DNA from: Poriferisodalis sp965204195
Lineage (GTDB): Bacteria > Actinomycetota > Acidimicrobiia > Acidimicrobiales > Poriferisodalaceae
Assembly (NCBI RefSeq): GCF_965204195.1
Contig: NZ_OZ241975.1
Coordinates: 744,001-808,000 of the forward strand
Direction: 5' to 3'
DNA: 64,000 nt
A program made the position numbers and the translations under genes. This document shows positions 1 through 9,056 of the stretch, one piece after another; position 1 is the stretch's first letter, and every line of letters starts with the position of its first letter. The notes below the pieces were generated by a model that had not been told where the DNA came from, ran no database searches, and saw nothing but the letters and a program-made list of their open reading frames with translations.

Positions 1-154
1 GATCGACATCGAGCACGGCGTAGTCGTACGGCTTGCCGTCGGGGTCGGCCCGGTACAGGATCGCGAACACGGCTGCACTTGCCGGCGGCGTCCAGCCGCC
101 GAGCACCCGTGGTCCCTCGAAGGGGTAACCGGCAAGCGAGCCGAGCCGAATCAT
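1..154 (-). CDS. Conserved hypothetical protein, N-terminal part only
   Basis: The first 51 codons of a minus-strand gene that leaves the window on the left. The ATG at 152-154 starts a readable frame (MIRLGSLAGYPFEG..., then GGWTPP and AVFAILYRADPDGK) that stays open to base 1. The pattern of a GGWTPP-type tryptophan motif followed by a V/I-rich strand and a charged turn is, from memory, seen in short conserved actinobacterial proteins, and faintly recalls the start of GIY-YIG domains. The catalytic region is outside the window, so no function is assigned. It lies 10 bases downstream of the 97-aa gene on the same strand and is probably cotranscribed with it. Confidence 0.6.
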   Translation of the reverse strand, partial: MIRLGSLAGYPFEGPRVLGGWTPPASAAVFAILYRADPDGKPYDYAVLDVD

Positions 155-164
155 TGGGGCCGCG

Positions 165-458
165 TCACTCGTCGAACTCCAACTCGTCCTCGCCGATGAC
201 TTCGGCTCGGGTCATCGGCCAAGCCGGAAGGTCTGCTGTCTCGACGGCAGCAGCGAATGCCGCCATGGCCGCTTCGACCGCTTGGTCGGAACTCTCAGCC
301 TCCACAACGATCTGGGCGCCGTAGGCCATCGCACCAACGCCGGATGCGATGCCTTCGAGCGGTGCGACAGCATCGGCCAGGGCCACCACTTCGCCCAGCT
401 CGACGGGCCGATCGCCTTCGGCCTGGATGGAAACGCTCCACTTGCTCACCGTCGGCAT
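165..458 (-). CDS. Small conserved hypothetical protein (97 aa), downstream of coxE-like gene
   Basis: No function recognised. I start it at the ATG at 458 (MPTVSKWSVS) because that clears the end of the upstream VWA gene by 19 bases; a longer ATG start at 530 would overlap that gene by 53 bases. The protein is acidic and alanine-rich and alternates predicted strands and helices (VELGEVVALADAV, QAVEAAMAAFAAAVETA), ending in a very acidic tail (EDELEFDE). No transmembrane segment, no cysteine. It follows the MoxR/VWA pair on the same strand, so it probably belongs to that operon. Confidence 0.65.
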   Translation of the reverse strand: MPTVSKWSVSIQAEGDRPVELGEVVALADAVAPLEGIASGVGAMAYGAQIVVEAESSDQAVEAAMAAFAAAVETADLPAWPMTRAEVIGEDELEFDE

Positions 459-477
459 TCCATCGTTCGTAACCGCT

Positions 478-1710
478 TCAGCCGACGTGAGGCAGCCTGC
501 GGGCGAAGCGCTCCAAGCTGGCCAGATCATGGCCCGACTCGAGGCTGTCGATGAACGGACCGGCGGCCATCATGCCGAGCGTGTTCGGCAGTGTCTCGAC
601 ATCGTCGCTGGCGAGCGGGTTCATCCAGACGATCCGATGGCAGAGCCGGCTCAGGCGTTCCATTGCGCTTGCCAGGGCTGCAGGCTCGCCCCGGTCCAGC
701 CCGTCGGAGCAGATGATGACGGTGGCCCCCCGGCTGAGCCCCTTGCGACCCCACCTGCGGATGAAGCTGTGCAGCGAAGCGCCGATCTGGGTGCCGCCGT
801 CCCAGTCCAGCACGCGCTCGGCAGCCAGCTTCATAGCGTCGTCGGGCTTACGTCGGTCGAGCGCTGGGGTGATGCGCGTCAGCCGGGTGCCGAAGCAGAA
901 CACCTCCACCTTCTGGGCTGCCCGGCGCATCGAGTACGCGAACTGCAGCAGGTTGCGGGAGTGATCCGCCATCGATCCCGAGACGTCGAGAATCAGCACC
1001 AGCGGGCGGGCCCGCTCCGCTCGCGTCAAGCGATGCAGAACTGGGGCCGCATGGCTGAGACGCATGGCGTCGCGAGCCATCCGGCGGATGTCGAGGCGCG
1101 CCCCCGACGGATCCCGCCGCCGGCGCCGGGTGCGACGCCGGGGCGGTTCGAGCCGGACTTGCGCCATGATCCGCCGCAACGCAGCCAGTTCGACGGGCGT
1201 GCACTCGGCAAAGCGCTTGTCGCGCCGGATCTCGACCCCGGAGGCCTGACGCCCGAGCACCATCGGCCGATCGTCGCCCGATTCGGTGCCGGGCTCACTG
1301 TCGGGCACGTTCAGCATGCCGCTCTGGCCCTGCGCGATTTGCTCGGCGGCGGACGGCTCGGCACCGGTTGGGGCAGCGTGCCCCAGGAAGTACCGGCGGA
1401 ATACCTCGTCGTAGAGCGGCAGGTGGTCCCGGCGATGGACCAGCGTCGTTCGCCCGCTCCAGTAGACGTCTTCGAGATCGCTTGGTGTGAGTTCCGAGAC
1501 CGCACAGCAGAACGTGACCACGTCGTCAGCACCCACCGGCAGGCCCTCGTTTCGCAACGCATGACCGAAGCCGACCAGCCGTTCCACCAGTTCCGTAGCC
1601 GACGGGTCCAGTTCTTCGCCGGTTTCGGGACCCGACTCAGCCACGGGCGGCCACGAAGCAGCGCCGGCCGCAGGAATTGGCCGCCGCCATGTCGGGTTCG
1701 GACCCGCCAT
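478..1710 (-). CDS. VWA domain protein, CoxE-like
   Basis: A 410-aa von Willebrand factor A protein. The MIDAS metal-site motif DVSGSM lies near residues 242-247, followed by FGTRLTRITPAL, a GGTQIGASL threonine site and an ICSDGLDRGE aspartate, the usual order in CoxE-family proteins. The N-terminal half (about 1-235) is variable and contains a basic patch RRRTRRRRRD near 192-200. Known relatives act with a MoxR/CoxD AAA+ ATPase in maturing metal cofactors, classically the copper-sulfur-molybdenum centre of CO dehydrogenase. It starts 5 bases after the MoxR gene stop, so the two are almost certainly one transcript. The role here is inferred from this pairing and from the molybdenum enzyme encoded divergently. 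Confidence 0.85.
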   Translation of the reverse strand: MAGPNPTWRRPIPAAGAASWPPVAESGPETGEELDPSATELVERLVGFGHALRNEGLPVGADDVVTFCCAVSELTPSDLEDVYWSGRTTLVHRRDHLPLYDEVFRRYFLGHAAPTGAEPSAAEQIAQGQSGMLNVPDSEPGTESGDDRPMVLGRQASGVEIRRDKRFAECTPVELAALRRIMAQVRLEPPRRRTRRRRRDPSGARLDIRRMARDAMRLSHAAPVLHRLTRAERARPLVLILDVSGSMADHSRNLLQFAYSMRRAAQKVEVFCFGTRLTRITPALDRRKPDDAMKLAAERVLDWDGGTQIGASLHSFIRRWGRKGLSRGATVIICSDGLDRGEPAALASAMERLSRLCHRIVWMNPLASDDVETLPNTLGMMAAGPFIDSLESGHDLASLERFARRLPHVG

Positions 1711-1715
1711 CCGGC

Positions 1716-2609
1716 TCAGGCATCGGCGACAACCCTGCCGAGTTCGGCTTCGACCAGTTCGAGGTCGTCGCGGTCCTTGATGACCGCACCGATCGTGTCG
1801 GCTGCGGCCGCAGCATCGAGATCGTCGGTACCCAGCACGCCTAGCGCGTCGACCCAGTCGAGCGTCTCGGCGACCCCCGGCGGCTTGGCGAGATCCATGT
1901 CACGCAGGCGCTGGACGGCGGCAACCACCTTGTGGGCGAGGGTCATGACGGCATCGGGGGCACGCAAGCGGACGATCTCGATTTCCTCCTCGAAACTGGG
2001 GTAGCCGATCCAGTGATACAGACATCGGCGCTTGAGGGCGTCGTGCAGTTCCCGTGTTCGATTCGAGGTCAGCACCACCATCGGTCGGCTGGCCGCGGTG
2101 ACGGTGCCGATCTCGGGGATCGTGATCTGGAAGTCCGACAGCAGCTCCAGCAGGAAGGCCTCGAATTCGTCGTCGGCACGGTCGATCTCGTCGATGAGCA
2201 GCACCGCGCTGCTGCCGGCCTTGATCGCCGACAGCAGCGGCCGCTCGATAAGGAAGTTAGGGCCGTACAGCCCGCTGACGGCCTCGGCGTCGGTCAGCTC
2301 GCTCTCCGACAGCGCCCTGACGTGCAGCATCTGCCGCGCGTAGTCCCACTCGTAGAGCGCTTGGTAGGTGTCGATGCCCTCGTAGCACTGCAGGCGGATC
2401 AGCTCCCGCCCGCCGATCTCCGCGAGGCACTTGGCCATCTCGGTCTTGCCGACGCCGACCTCGCCTTCGAGCAGGATCGGCCGGCCCAACCGCATCCCGA
2501 TGAGCGTTGCGGTGGCCAGGCCGCGGCTCGCGAGGTAGCCGGCTGCTCGAAACTGTGCCTGGAGGTCGGCAACGCTCGCCGGTGTCTCGTTGCGGGGCTG
2601 TTCGCTCAC
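1716..2609 (-). CDS. MoxR family AAA+ ATPase, CoxD-like
   Basis: A 297-aa AAA+ ATPase. Walker A is GEVGVGKT (about 49-56), Walker B is LLIDEID (about 137-143), followed by the sensor-1 type LTSNRTREL. This is the MoxR layout; such ATPases work with VWA proteins as chaperones for cofactor insertion. I chose the GTG start at 2609 (VSEQPRNETP). An upstream ATG at 2726 gives a longer frame, but its first 39 residues overlap the neighbouring 93-aa gene and look non-coding. The gene sits between that small gene (26 bases upstream) and the VWA gene (5 bases downstream) in one operon. Confidence 0.85.
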   Translation of the reverse strand: MSEQPRNETPASVADLQAQFRAAGYLASRGLATATLIGMRLGRPILLEGEVGVGKTEMAKCLAEIGGRELIRLQCYEGIDTYQALYEWDYARQMLHVRALSESELTDAEAVSGLYGPNFLIERPLLSAIKAGSSAVLLIDEIDRADDEFEAFLLELLSDFQITIPEIGTVTAASRPMVVLTSNRTRELHDALKRRCLYHWIGYPSFEEEIEIVRLRAPDAVMTLAHKVVAAVQRLRDMDLAKPPGVAETLDWVDALGVLGTDDLDAAAAADTIGAVIKDRDDLELVEAELGRVVADA

Positions 2610-2635
2610 CGTTCGAGCCCGGGACGCCGCCGGCC

Positions 2636-2917
2636 TCAGTCCCCAGATGTGGGACCGAGGACCAGATCGCGCAACGAGCCGCCGTCGGGGGATGACTTGC
2701 CCTCGCGTTCGAGCAGCTTCCGCCACGACGTGGCGATGTCCTCGTCGCCTTCAGCAAAGCCGTCGAAGGTGAAATGGCGCGCGTTGCGGCAGATCTTGAC
2801 GTTGCTGTGCTCGGCGTCGAAGCCGGCACCGTCAACTCCCTGCCAGACGTCTGTCAGCACGGGCTGCGGCTCGGTGCCGGCGTCTGCCTGTGCAGGCGCC
2901 GGATCAGTCGATGTCAC
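2636..2917 (-). CDS. Small hypothetical protein (93 aa) heading the MoxR/CoxE operon
   Basis: No family recognised. GTG start at 2917 (MTSTDPAPAQ). The N-terminal 30 residues are proline/alanine/acid rich and probably flexible. The rest contains GAGFDAEHSNVKICRNAR and a conserved-looking HFTFDGFAEGDEDIATSWRKLLE helix. It is the first gene of the minus-strand run 93-aa, MoxR, VWA, 97-aa, and faces the molybdopterin oxidoreductase across 165 bases. That region must contain both promoters, but I cannot point to convincing -35/-10 boxes in it. Confidence 0.6.
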   Translation of the reverse strand: MTSTDPAPAQADAGTEPQPVLTDVWQGVDGAGFDAEHSNVKICRNARHFTFDGFAEGDEDIATSWRKLLEREGKSSPDGGSLRDLVLGPTSGD

Positions 2918-3082
2918 CGCCCCGATAATAGCCGCAGGCGCAAAATCCCGATCAGCGCCTCCGCCGAGCGCCGCCGCCGGCCGGCGTCGCAGTCAGCAGC
3001 TAGAGCGGGCGGTTGCCCGTGTTCGGGTCGTAATCTCGGGGGACCCCGGGGTACCTCGGGCATGCCGCAAGAAAGGGCTCGC

Positions 3083-5293
3083 ATGACCGATCGCCAGATT
3101 CATATCCGAAGCTGCTCATTGTGCGAAGCGATGTGCGGGCTCGAGGTGCACCACGCCGACGGCGAAGTGAAGCTGATCAGGCCGAACCGCAACGATGTGT
3201 GGTCGAAGGGCTACATCTGCCCTAAGGGCACCGTGCTCGGGCACATGTACGCCGATCCCGATCGAGTGCGCAGGCCGCTGGTCCGCGACGCAGCCGGCAA
3301 TCTGACGGAGGCCAGTTGGGATGCCGCCTTCGAGCGCTGCGCCGAGCTGCTCGGCGGTGTCCGCGACACCTACGGCGTCGAAGCGATCACCGCCTACTTC
3401 GGCAATGCCACTGGCTTCAACTACTCGATCAGCCGATACGCGGGCATGTTCCTGCAGCTCGCCGGGATGCCCACGGTGTACACGTCTGGCACCATCGACA
3501 CCTGGTCGAAGAACGTGGCCTGCCAGCTGATGTACGGGCACTCCTGGCGCATCCCGGTGCCCGACATCGACCACACTGACTTCATGGTGGTCCAGGGCGC
3601 CAACCCGTCCGCCAGCCAAGGCAGCTTCATGGGCTGCCCCGATGTCTCAGGTGCTCTGGACCTCGTGCGCGAGCGAGGCAAGGTGGTAGTGATCGACCCG
3701 CGCCGCAGCGAGACCTGCGCGCACGCCGACCAGTGGCTGCCGGTGCGGCCCGGCACAGATGCGCTGCTGCAGCTCGCCGTGTTGAACGTGCTGTTCGACG
3801 AAGAGCTCGTGCGGCTCGGGCACCTGGCGGATCGGCTCAAGGGCGTGGACGACGTGCGGGCCATCGCTGCTGGGTTCCCGCCGGAGCGGGTGGCCGAGGC
3901 GTGCGGTGCTGACGCAGGGGCGATCCGCACCTTGGCCCGCGAGTTCGCTGCGGCTGAGCGGGCCGCGTGGTACGCCCGCATCGGCACCTGCAACCAGGAG
4001 TTCGGCACGCTGGCGTCGTGGCTGCCTGACGTCATCTGCGCGCTCACCGGCAACCTGGACGCGGTAGGCGGGATGATGTGGGCGAAGCCGGTGGCGTGGT
4101 CGATGCTGCAGCAGGACTGGGGCTTCGAGGGCGGGTTCGACCGCTGGCGGAGCAGGGTTCGCGACATCCCCGAAGTGCTGGGGCAGTTCCCGATGGGATG
4201 CCTCGCCGAGGAGATCGACACACCCGGCGAGGGTCAGCTCAAGGGGCTGGTGGTGGTGGGCGGCAACCCGGTGCTGTCTGCCCCCAATTCCGACCGTCTC
4301 GACAAGGCATTGCCGCTGCTGGAGGCGATGATCTCGGTGGACAATGCGCTGAACGAGACCTCCCGCCACGCTCACGTGGTCTTGCCGGGGTTGGCAGCGC
4401 TCGAGCAGCACTTCTACTCCGAGATGCTGTGGGGCTGGGCCAAGCGCTCCGCAGCGAAGTATGCGCCCCCGCTGTTCCCGCCCTCCGATGATCGGCCCGA
4501 CGAATGGGAGATCCTGACGCGACTCGGTGCGATGTGCGCAGGCCTCGGAGAGGTGAACGTCGCAGAGTTCGACGATCTGTACTTCTCGGCGCTTGCTGAG
4601 CTGGCCGGCGCGGATCCGGCGATGGCGCTGGAGGCATCGCCCCTACCCGGGCCCGAGCGGCTGAATGATCTGGCCATCCGGACCGGTCCGTGGGGCGATC
4701 GCTACGGCGAGAACCCCGACGGCTTGAACCTCGACAAGCTGAAGGAAATGCCTGACGGGCTCGACATGGGCCCGATGGTCCCGCAGGTCGATGACATCGT
4801 GGTGAATGCCGACGGCAAGATCGACCTGGCGCCCGAGCGCATCACCTCCGACATCGGGCGTCTCGAGGCGAGCCTCGACCGGCCCGATGCCTCGCTGGTG
4901 CTCACCAGCCGGCGCCACGTGCGCTCGAACAACTCGTGGATGCACAACGTGGAGGTCTTGGTGCGCGGCAAGGATCGCTGCACGCTGCTCATCCATCCCG
5001 ACGATGCCGCGGACGCAGGTGTGGCCGACGGCGAACTGGCCCGGGTGTCATCGTCGAACGGTGCCGTCGAGGTGCCAGTGGAAATCAGCGACCAGATGTA
5101 CCCGGGGGTGGTATCACTGCCTCACGGCTGGGGCCACGACAAGCCCGGCACCCGCCAGTCAGTGGCCAGCAGGTATGCCGGTGTCAACTACAACGTGCTC
5201 GTCCCGCCCGATTTCGTGGACGCCCCCTCGGGCAACGCCGCCGTCAACGGCGTGCCGGTGACCGTCGCCCCGGCCTCCGGCGTTCCCGCCTGA
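3083..5293 (+). CDS. Molybdopterin-dependent oxidoreductase, Mo-bisPGD (DMSO reductase) family
   Basis: A 736-aa catalytic subunit of the DMSO-reductase/formate-dehydrogenase superfamily. An N-terminal 4Fe-4S motif is visible as C11-x2-C14-x3-C18 with the fourth cysteine C46 in YICPKG. The central domain has typical cofactor-binding stretches (GNATGFNYS, GANPSASQG, VIDPRRSETCAHAD, GGNPVLS) and the C-terminal domain has the usual barrel ending at LPHGWGHDKPG. No signal peptide or twin-arginine motif, so a cytoplasmic enzyme. Start chosen at ATG 3083 because of the AAGAAAGGG ribosome-binding site 7 bases upstream; an in-frame ATG at 3062 is the alternative. No partner Fe-S or membrane subunit is adjacent. 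Substrate unknown. Confidence 0.85.
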   Translation: MTDRQIHIRSCSLCEAMCGLEVHHADGEVKLIRPNRNDVWSKGYICPKGTVLGHMYADPDRVRRPLVRDAAGNLTEASWDAAFERCAELLGGVRDTYGVEAITAYFGNATGFNYSISRYAGMFLQLAGMPTVYTSGTIDTWSKNVACQLMYGHSWRIPVPDIDHTDFMVVQGANPSASQGSFMGCPDVSGALDLVRERGKVVVIDPRRSETCAHADQWLPVRPGTDALLQLAVLNVLFDEELVRLGHLADRLKGVDDVRAIAAGFPPERVAEACGADAGAIRTLAREFAAAERAAWYARIGTCNQEFGTLASWLPDVICALTGNLDAVGGMMWAKPVAWSMLQQDWGFEGGFDRWRSRVRDIPEVLGQFPMGCLAEEIDTPGEGQLKGLVVVGGNPVLSAPNSDRLDKALPLLEAMISVDNALNETSRHAHVVLPGLAALEQHFYSEMLWGWAKRSAAKYAPPLFPPSDDRPDEWEILTRLGAMCAGLGEVNVAEFDDLYFSALAELAGADPAMALEASPLPGPERLNDLAIRTGPWGDRYGENPDGLNLDKLKEMPDGLDMGPMVPQVDDIVVNADGKIDLAPERITSDIGRLEASLDRPDASLVLTSRRHVRSNNSWMHNVEVLVRGKDRCTLLIHPDDAADAGVADGELARVSSSNGAVEVPVEISDQMYPGVVSLPHGWGHDKPGTRQSVASRYAGVNYNVLVPPDFVDAPSGNAAVNGVPVTVAPASGVPA

Positions 5294-5352
5294 TCCAGCA
5301 GCCGGAACGGGCAGATACGCCGACTCGCGCATCCTCGTAGGATGCCGCGCTG

Positions 5353-6789
5353 ATGCGCAGGGGGGCGGTGGCCACTGAGGCGCCGCGCCTCGAGCCCGAG
5401 GTCCGCGGCGGCGGTGCATTCTCGGCCCGCGGCTTCGCCCCGCTGTGGTTCAGCGGATTGTGCTGGCACTGGGGACGCTGGGCGATCGCGTTCCTGGCCA
5501 GCTATCACGTCAACCAGATCACCGGCTCGCCACGGATGGTGCAGCTGACTGGGGCCATCATGTGGGCGCCTCTGCTGCTCGGCGGGGCCATCGGCGGGGT
5601 GATCTCGGATCGCTTCGACCGTCGGCGCACCGTGCGATTGCAGACAGCGCTTCTGGTGCCGTTCGTGGCCGTGGTAGGGCTGGCCGAGCGGGCTGGGCAA
5701 CTGGGCATTGCACTGCTGTATCCGTTCTTGTTGTTCGCTGGCATCGGCTGGGTGGTGGACATGACCAGCCGTCGAGCGCTGGTGCTCGACATCGTGGGGC
5801 CGCATCGGCTGCACAAGGCAATGGCGTGGGAGACGATGGCGCTCGCCTCAGGCGTAGCGGCGGGGCAGCTGCTGGGTGGCGCAGTTGCTGACCGGGCTGG
5901 CGTAGGGGCTGCCTTCCTGGGGGTGGCCGCCATGCTGGGCCTCGGCTTGGTGCTCCTCATGTGGGTACCGCACGTGCCGCCTTCGATGCCCGCCCAGCCG
6001 CAACGCATGACCGAGCGCAACCGTGCCGACCGTGGGCTGGCCGGATTGCGACTGGCTCACCCGCGCTGGGCACGGTCCATGGCCGAGCGGGTGTTCGAAC
6101 TGGTGCCCTCAAGCTCTGCGCCGCACGAGATGATCGATGACGCCTCGCCAGGAGCGACGGCCTCCGGTCAGCCCCAGCGAACCTCGCCGCTGACCGAATT
6201 GCGTGACGGGTTGCGCCTGGCGCGGACCAATCGCAGCCTGCTCAGCATCCTGGGTGTCACCGTGATGGCGAACTTCTTCATGTTCGCCTACTTCCCGGCC
6301 GTCCAGCTCATCGGCGACCAGGTCAACGCCACGGCGTCGCAGATCGGGATCATCGGCTCGATGACCGGCTTCGGCATGATCACCGGATCGTTGGTCACAG
6401 CGAGGTGGGGCGACGGTCGTTGGGGGATCGCCTACTCGTTCGGCGTGTTCGTGGCGATGGCGATGCTCATCGTGTGGGCGCTGTCGCCGAGCGTCCTGAT
6501 CGCCGTGATCACGCTGTACGTCGCCAGCTGCGGCAGCGGGCTCTTCGCTGCCACGCAGTCGACCCTGGTGCTCACCACCGTGTCGGAGGAGATGCGGGGC
6601 CGCGCGATGGGCTTGCTGAGCATGGCGATCGGCGCGCTGCCGGTGGGCACCTACGTGCTCGGCGAGGTAGCGCAGCAGCTCGGCGCTCGCGCCGCAGTCA
6701 TCTTGATGGCCTCATTGGGACTCGCCGGGATGACGCTGTGGCTGCTGATCCGGCCGCAGGTGCTCCAGCGTTCGGGTCCCACGCCCTGA
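5353..6789 (+). CDS. MFS transporter, EntS-like drug or siderophore exporter type
   Basis: A 478-aa major facilitator protein with about 12 hydrophobic segments. The loop motif DRFDRRRT after the second or third segment is the MFS signature, and the N-terminal layout (GFAPLWFSGLCWHWGRWAIAF) resembles the EntS/MFS_3 exporters. A long hydrophilic central loop (about residues 215-285, containing QPQRMTERNRADRG and SSSAPHEM) separates the two halves. ATG start at 5353, 59 bases after the molybdopterin oxidoreductase stop and on the same strand. The substrate cannot be read from the sequence. Confidence 0.8.
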   Translation: MRRGAVATEAPRLEPEVRGGGAFSARGFAPLWFSGLCWHWGRWAIAFLASYHVNQITGSPRMVQLTGAIMWAPLLLGGAIGGVISDRFDRRRTVRLQTALLVPFVAVVGLAERAGQLGIALLYPFLLFAGIGWVVDMTSRRALVLDIVGPHRLHKAMAWETMALASGVAAGQLLGGAVADRAGVGAAFLGVAAMLGLGLVLLMWVPHVPPSMPAQPQRMTERNRADRGLAGLRLAHPRWARSMAERVFELVPSSSAPHEMIDDASPGATASGQPQRTSPLTELRDGLRLARTNRSLLSILGVTVMANFFMFAYFPAVQLIGDQVNATASQIGIIGSMTGFGMITGSLVTARWGDGRWGIAYSFGVFVAMAMLIVWALSPSVLIAVITLYVASCGSGLFAATQSTLVLTTVSEEMRGRAMGLLSMAIGALPVGTYVLGEVAQQLGARAAVILMASLGLAGMTLWLLIRPQVLQRSGPTP

Positions 6790-6875
6790 GGTTTCCAGCA
6801 GCATCTTGGGGGTGAGTACGCTGCCGCGTGGCTGAGTCGCGCAGCCGATGTGCGTGACGAGAGGGGGAGCCGATC

Positions 6876-7967
6876 ATGAAAGCCGCAGTGCTCAACGAGA
6901 TTCCGGGCGAACTCGACATTGAGGACATCTCGGTCGACGCGCCGACCCCCGACGAGGTCCTGTTGCGGGTGGTGCACGCGGGCCTGTGTCACAGCGACCT
7001 GCACTTCATGGATGCCCACTGGCCGTACCAGCTCCCCGCTGTCATGGGCCATGAGAGCGCCGGCGTGGTCCAAGCAGTCGGCGAGAACGTGGCCTACGTG
7101 AAGCCCGGCGACCATGTCATTTCCTGCCTGTCGGTTTTCTGCGGCCACTGTGAGCGCTGCCTGACCGGTCGCCCGAACATCTGCGCCAATCCCGCTGCTG
7201 TCGCTCGGCCTTCCGGAGCCGCACCGCGGCTGGCCAAGAAAGACGGCACCGAGGTGGGCCAGTTCGCCCGCCTGGGCGGGTTCGCCGAGGAGATGCTGAT
7301 CCACCAGAACGCTGTCGTGAAGATCCGCGACGACATGCCGCTCGACCGTGCGGCGCTCATCGGCTGCGGTGTCACCACGGGGCTGGGTGCGGTGTTCAAG
7401 ACAGCCCGCGTCGAGCCCGGTTCCACGGTGGCCGTATACGGCGCTGGCGGGATCGGCCTCTCCGCCGTACAGGGCGCACGTATCGCCGGGGCCGGCCGGG
7501 TCATCTCGGTGGATGTCGAGAACGACAAGCTGGAGACGGCTCGCCAGGTGGGCGCCACCGACACGGTCAACGCTTCCGAGGGCGATCCAGTCGAAGCCAT
7601 CAAGGAATTGACGAGCGGCGGTGTCGATTACGCCTTCGAGTGCATCGGGCTGAAGCAAACCTGCGAGCAGGCGTGGTCGTCGTCGCGGCCCGGCGGCACC
7701 ACCGTCATCGTGGGCATGATGCCGTTCGGCGAGAAGATCGAGATCCCGGGCTATGAGGTGTTCATGCTCGAGAAGCGGCTGCAGGGCTCGATGATGGGCT
7801 CGAACGCCTTCCGGGTGGACATGCCCCGCTACGTCGACATGTATCTCGACGGCCGCCTGATGCTCGACGAGATGATCTCAGCGCACATGCCGCTGGATGA
7901 CATCAACGTCGGCTACGAGCAGATGCGCCAGCGCGTGGGCACCCGCACCGTCATCGACTTCGACTAG
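6876..7967 (+). CDS. Zinc-dependent alcohol dehydrogenase (MDR family)
   Basis: A 363-aa medium-chain dehydrogenase. Catalytic zinc ligands are C38 (in GLCHSD) and H59-E60 (in MGHESAG), with a third cysteine in IGCGVTTG. The structural zinc lobe is complete: C89-x2-C92-x2-C95-x7-C103. The NAD(P) fold has GAGGIGLSAVQGARIAGA. The long insert between structural zinc site and catalytic core (ARPSGAAPRLAKKDGTEVGQF) is typical of the class III/NDMA-dependent branch. The GGGGGAGCC ribosome site precedes ATG 6876. It is followed 59 bases later by an SDR, suggesting a two-step alcohol oxidation pathway. Exact substrate unknown. Confidence 0.85.
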   Translation: MKAAVLNEIPGELDIEDISVDAPTPDEVLLRVVHAGLCHSDLHFMDAHWPYQLPAVMGHESAGVVQAVGENVAYVKPGDHVISCLSVFCGHCERCLTGRPNICANPAAVARPSGAAPRLAKKDGTEVGQFARLGGFAEEMLIHQNAVVKIRDDMPLDRAALIGCGVTTGLGAVFKTARVEPGSTVAVYGAGGIGLSAVQGARIAGAGRVISVDVENDKLETARQVGATDTVNASEGDPVEAIKELTSGGVDYAFECIGLKQTCEQAWSSSRPGGTTVIVGMMPFGEKIEIPGYEVFMLEKRLQGSMMGSNAFRVDMPRYVDMYLDGRLMLDEMISAHMPLDDINVGYEQMRQRVGTRTVIDFD

Positions 7968-8026
7968 CCGGTCTGCCCGGTACGGGGACGGGCCGCATCA
8001 ATCCAACAACCAGCAAGAGAGGGGCC

Positions 8027-8851
8027 ATGGAGGTCGAGGGCAGAGTTGCTGTAGTAACAGGCGCGGCGAGCGGCATGGGCCGCGCCATGGCCGACACGTT
8101 CGCGGCGGCAGGCATGAAGGTAGTGCTGGCCGATATCGAGGAAGCCCCGCTGAACGATGCCGCCGCCGAGGTGCGCGAGGCCGGTGCAGAGGCCATCGCG
8201 GTGCGCACGGACGTATCGCAGCTGGCACAGATCGAGGCGCTCGCCGAGGCTGCCGTGGAGCAGTTCGGAGCGGTGCATGTGCTCTGCAACAACGCCGGCG
8301 TCGGCATTCCCGGTCCGGTGGGGGACATGTCGCTCGAGGACTGGCGCTGGACGCTCGACATCAACCTGTGGGGGCCGATCTACGGCTGCCACGTGTTCCT
8401 GCCGATCATCGAAGCGACCGGCGAGGGCCACATCAACTCGACTGCTTCGGTGGCCGGGCTGTACGGCGGCGCCTCGCTGGGTGCGTACAACGTGTCCAAG
8501 CACGGTGTGGTGGCGTTGATGGCCACGCTGGAGCGGGATCTGCGGTTGCGTAACTCGCCGGTGCATGCCTCGGTGCTGTGCCCGGGACCGATCAACACCA
8601 ACATCGTGTACAGCCAGCGCAATCGTGACCCTGAAGATGCCGCCCACCACGTGCGTACCGATCAGGGCGACAAGTTCTGGGACATGCTCAAGGGCTATCT
8701 AGCCGAGGGCATGGACCCGGCCGATGTGGGGCCGATGGTGCTGAATGCCGTGCGCACCGACCGATTCTGGGTGCTGACGCATCCCGAGATGGGCAAGATC
8801 GCCCGCTACCAAGCCGATGCCATGCTCGACGACGGTCACCTCACGCGCTGA
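8027..8851 (+). CDS. SDR family NAD(P)-dependent oxidoreductase
   Basis: A 274-aa classical short-chain dehydrogenase. The cofactor motif TGAASGMG is at 11-18, NNAG at 88-91, the catalytic serine in NSTASVAG near 138-141, and Y154-x3-K158 in YNVSK. The acidic residue in LADIEEA after strand 2 favours NAD(H). Start ATG 8027 follows an AGAGAGGGG ribosome site. The C-terminal region after LCPGPINTNI (about 185-274) is longer than usual and carries a conserved-looking GDKFWDMLKGYLAEGMDP. It is probably cotranscribed with the upstream zinc dehydrogenase. Confidence 0.85.
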   Translation: MEVEGRVAVVTGAASGMGRAMADTFAAAGMKVVLADIEEAPLNDAAAEVREAGAEAIAVRTDVSQLAQIEALAEAAVEQFGAVHVLCNNAGVGIPGPVGDMSLEDWRWTLDINLWGPIYGCHVFLPIIEATGEGHINSTASVAGLYGGASLGAYNVSKHGVVALMATLERDLRLRNSPVHASVLCPGPINTNIVYSQRNRDPEDAAHHVRTDQGDKFWDMLKGYLAEGMDPADVGPMVLNAVRTDRFWVLTHPEMGKIARYQADAMLDDGHLTR

Positions 8852-9056
8852 GCGCCTGTTGAGCGTCGGCCGCTTGACGCGGCCATGCAGCGTCCGCTGC
8901 GGGAGATGGGCCAGCCGCGAAGCAGCACGTTCGGTCTGCTCGCACGGCGACGCTGAGGCAAACGGAGCGGCACGGCGTTTACTGAACCCGTGACGCCGAC
9001 CGAGTTGCTACGAGCGAGACGCTTGACCCGAGCGCGGCTCCGTCGGTCCTGAGCAC

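Noticed and set aside
349..2004. Long open frame (551 codons) on the plus strand
   Set aside because: It lies antisense to the VWA and MoxR genes, which have clear motifs. High G+C removes stops from antisense frames; the translation has no recognisable domain.
2918..3082. Promoter boxes between the MoxR operon and the molybdopterin oxidoreductase
   Set aside because: Both promoters must be here, but no convincing -35/-10 pair stands out.
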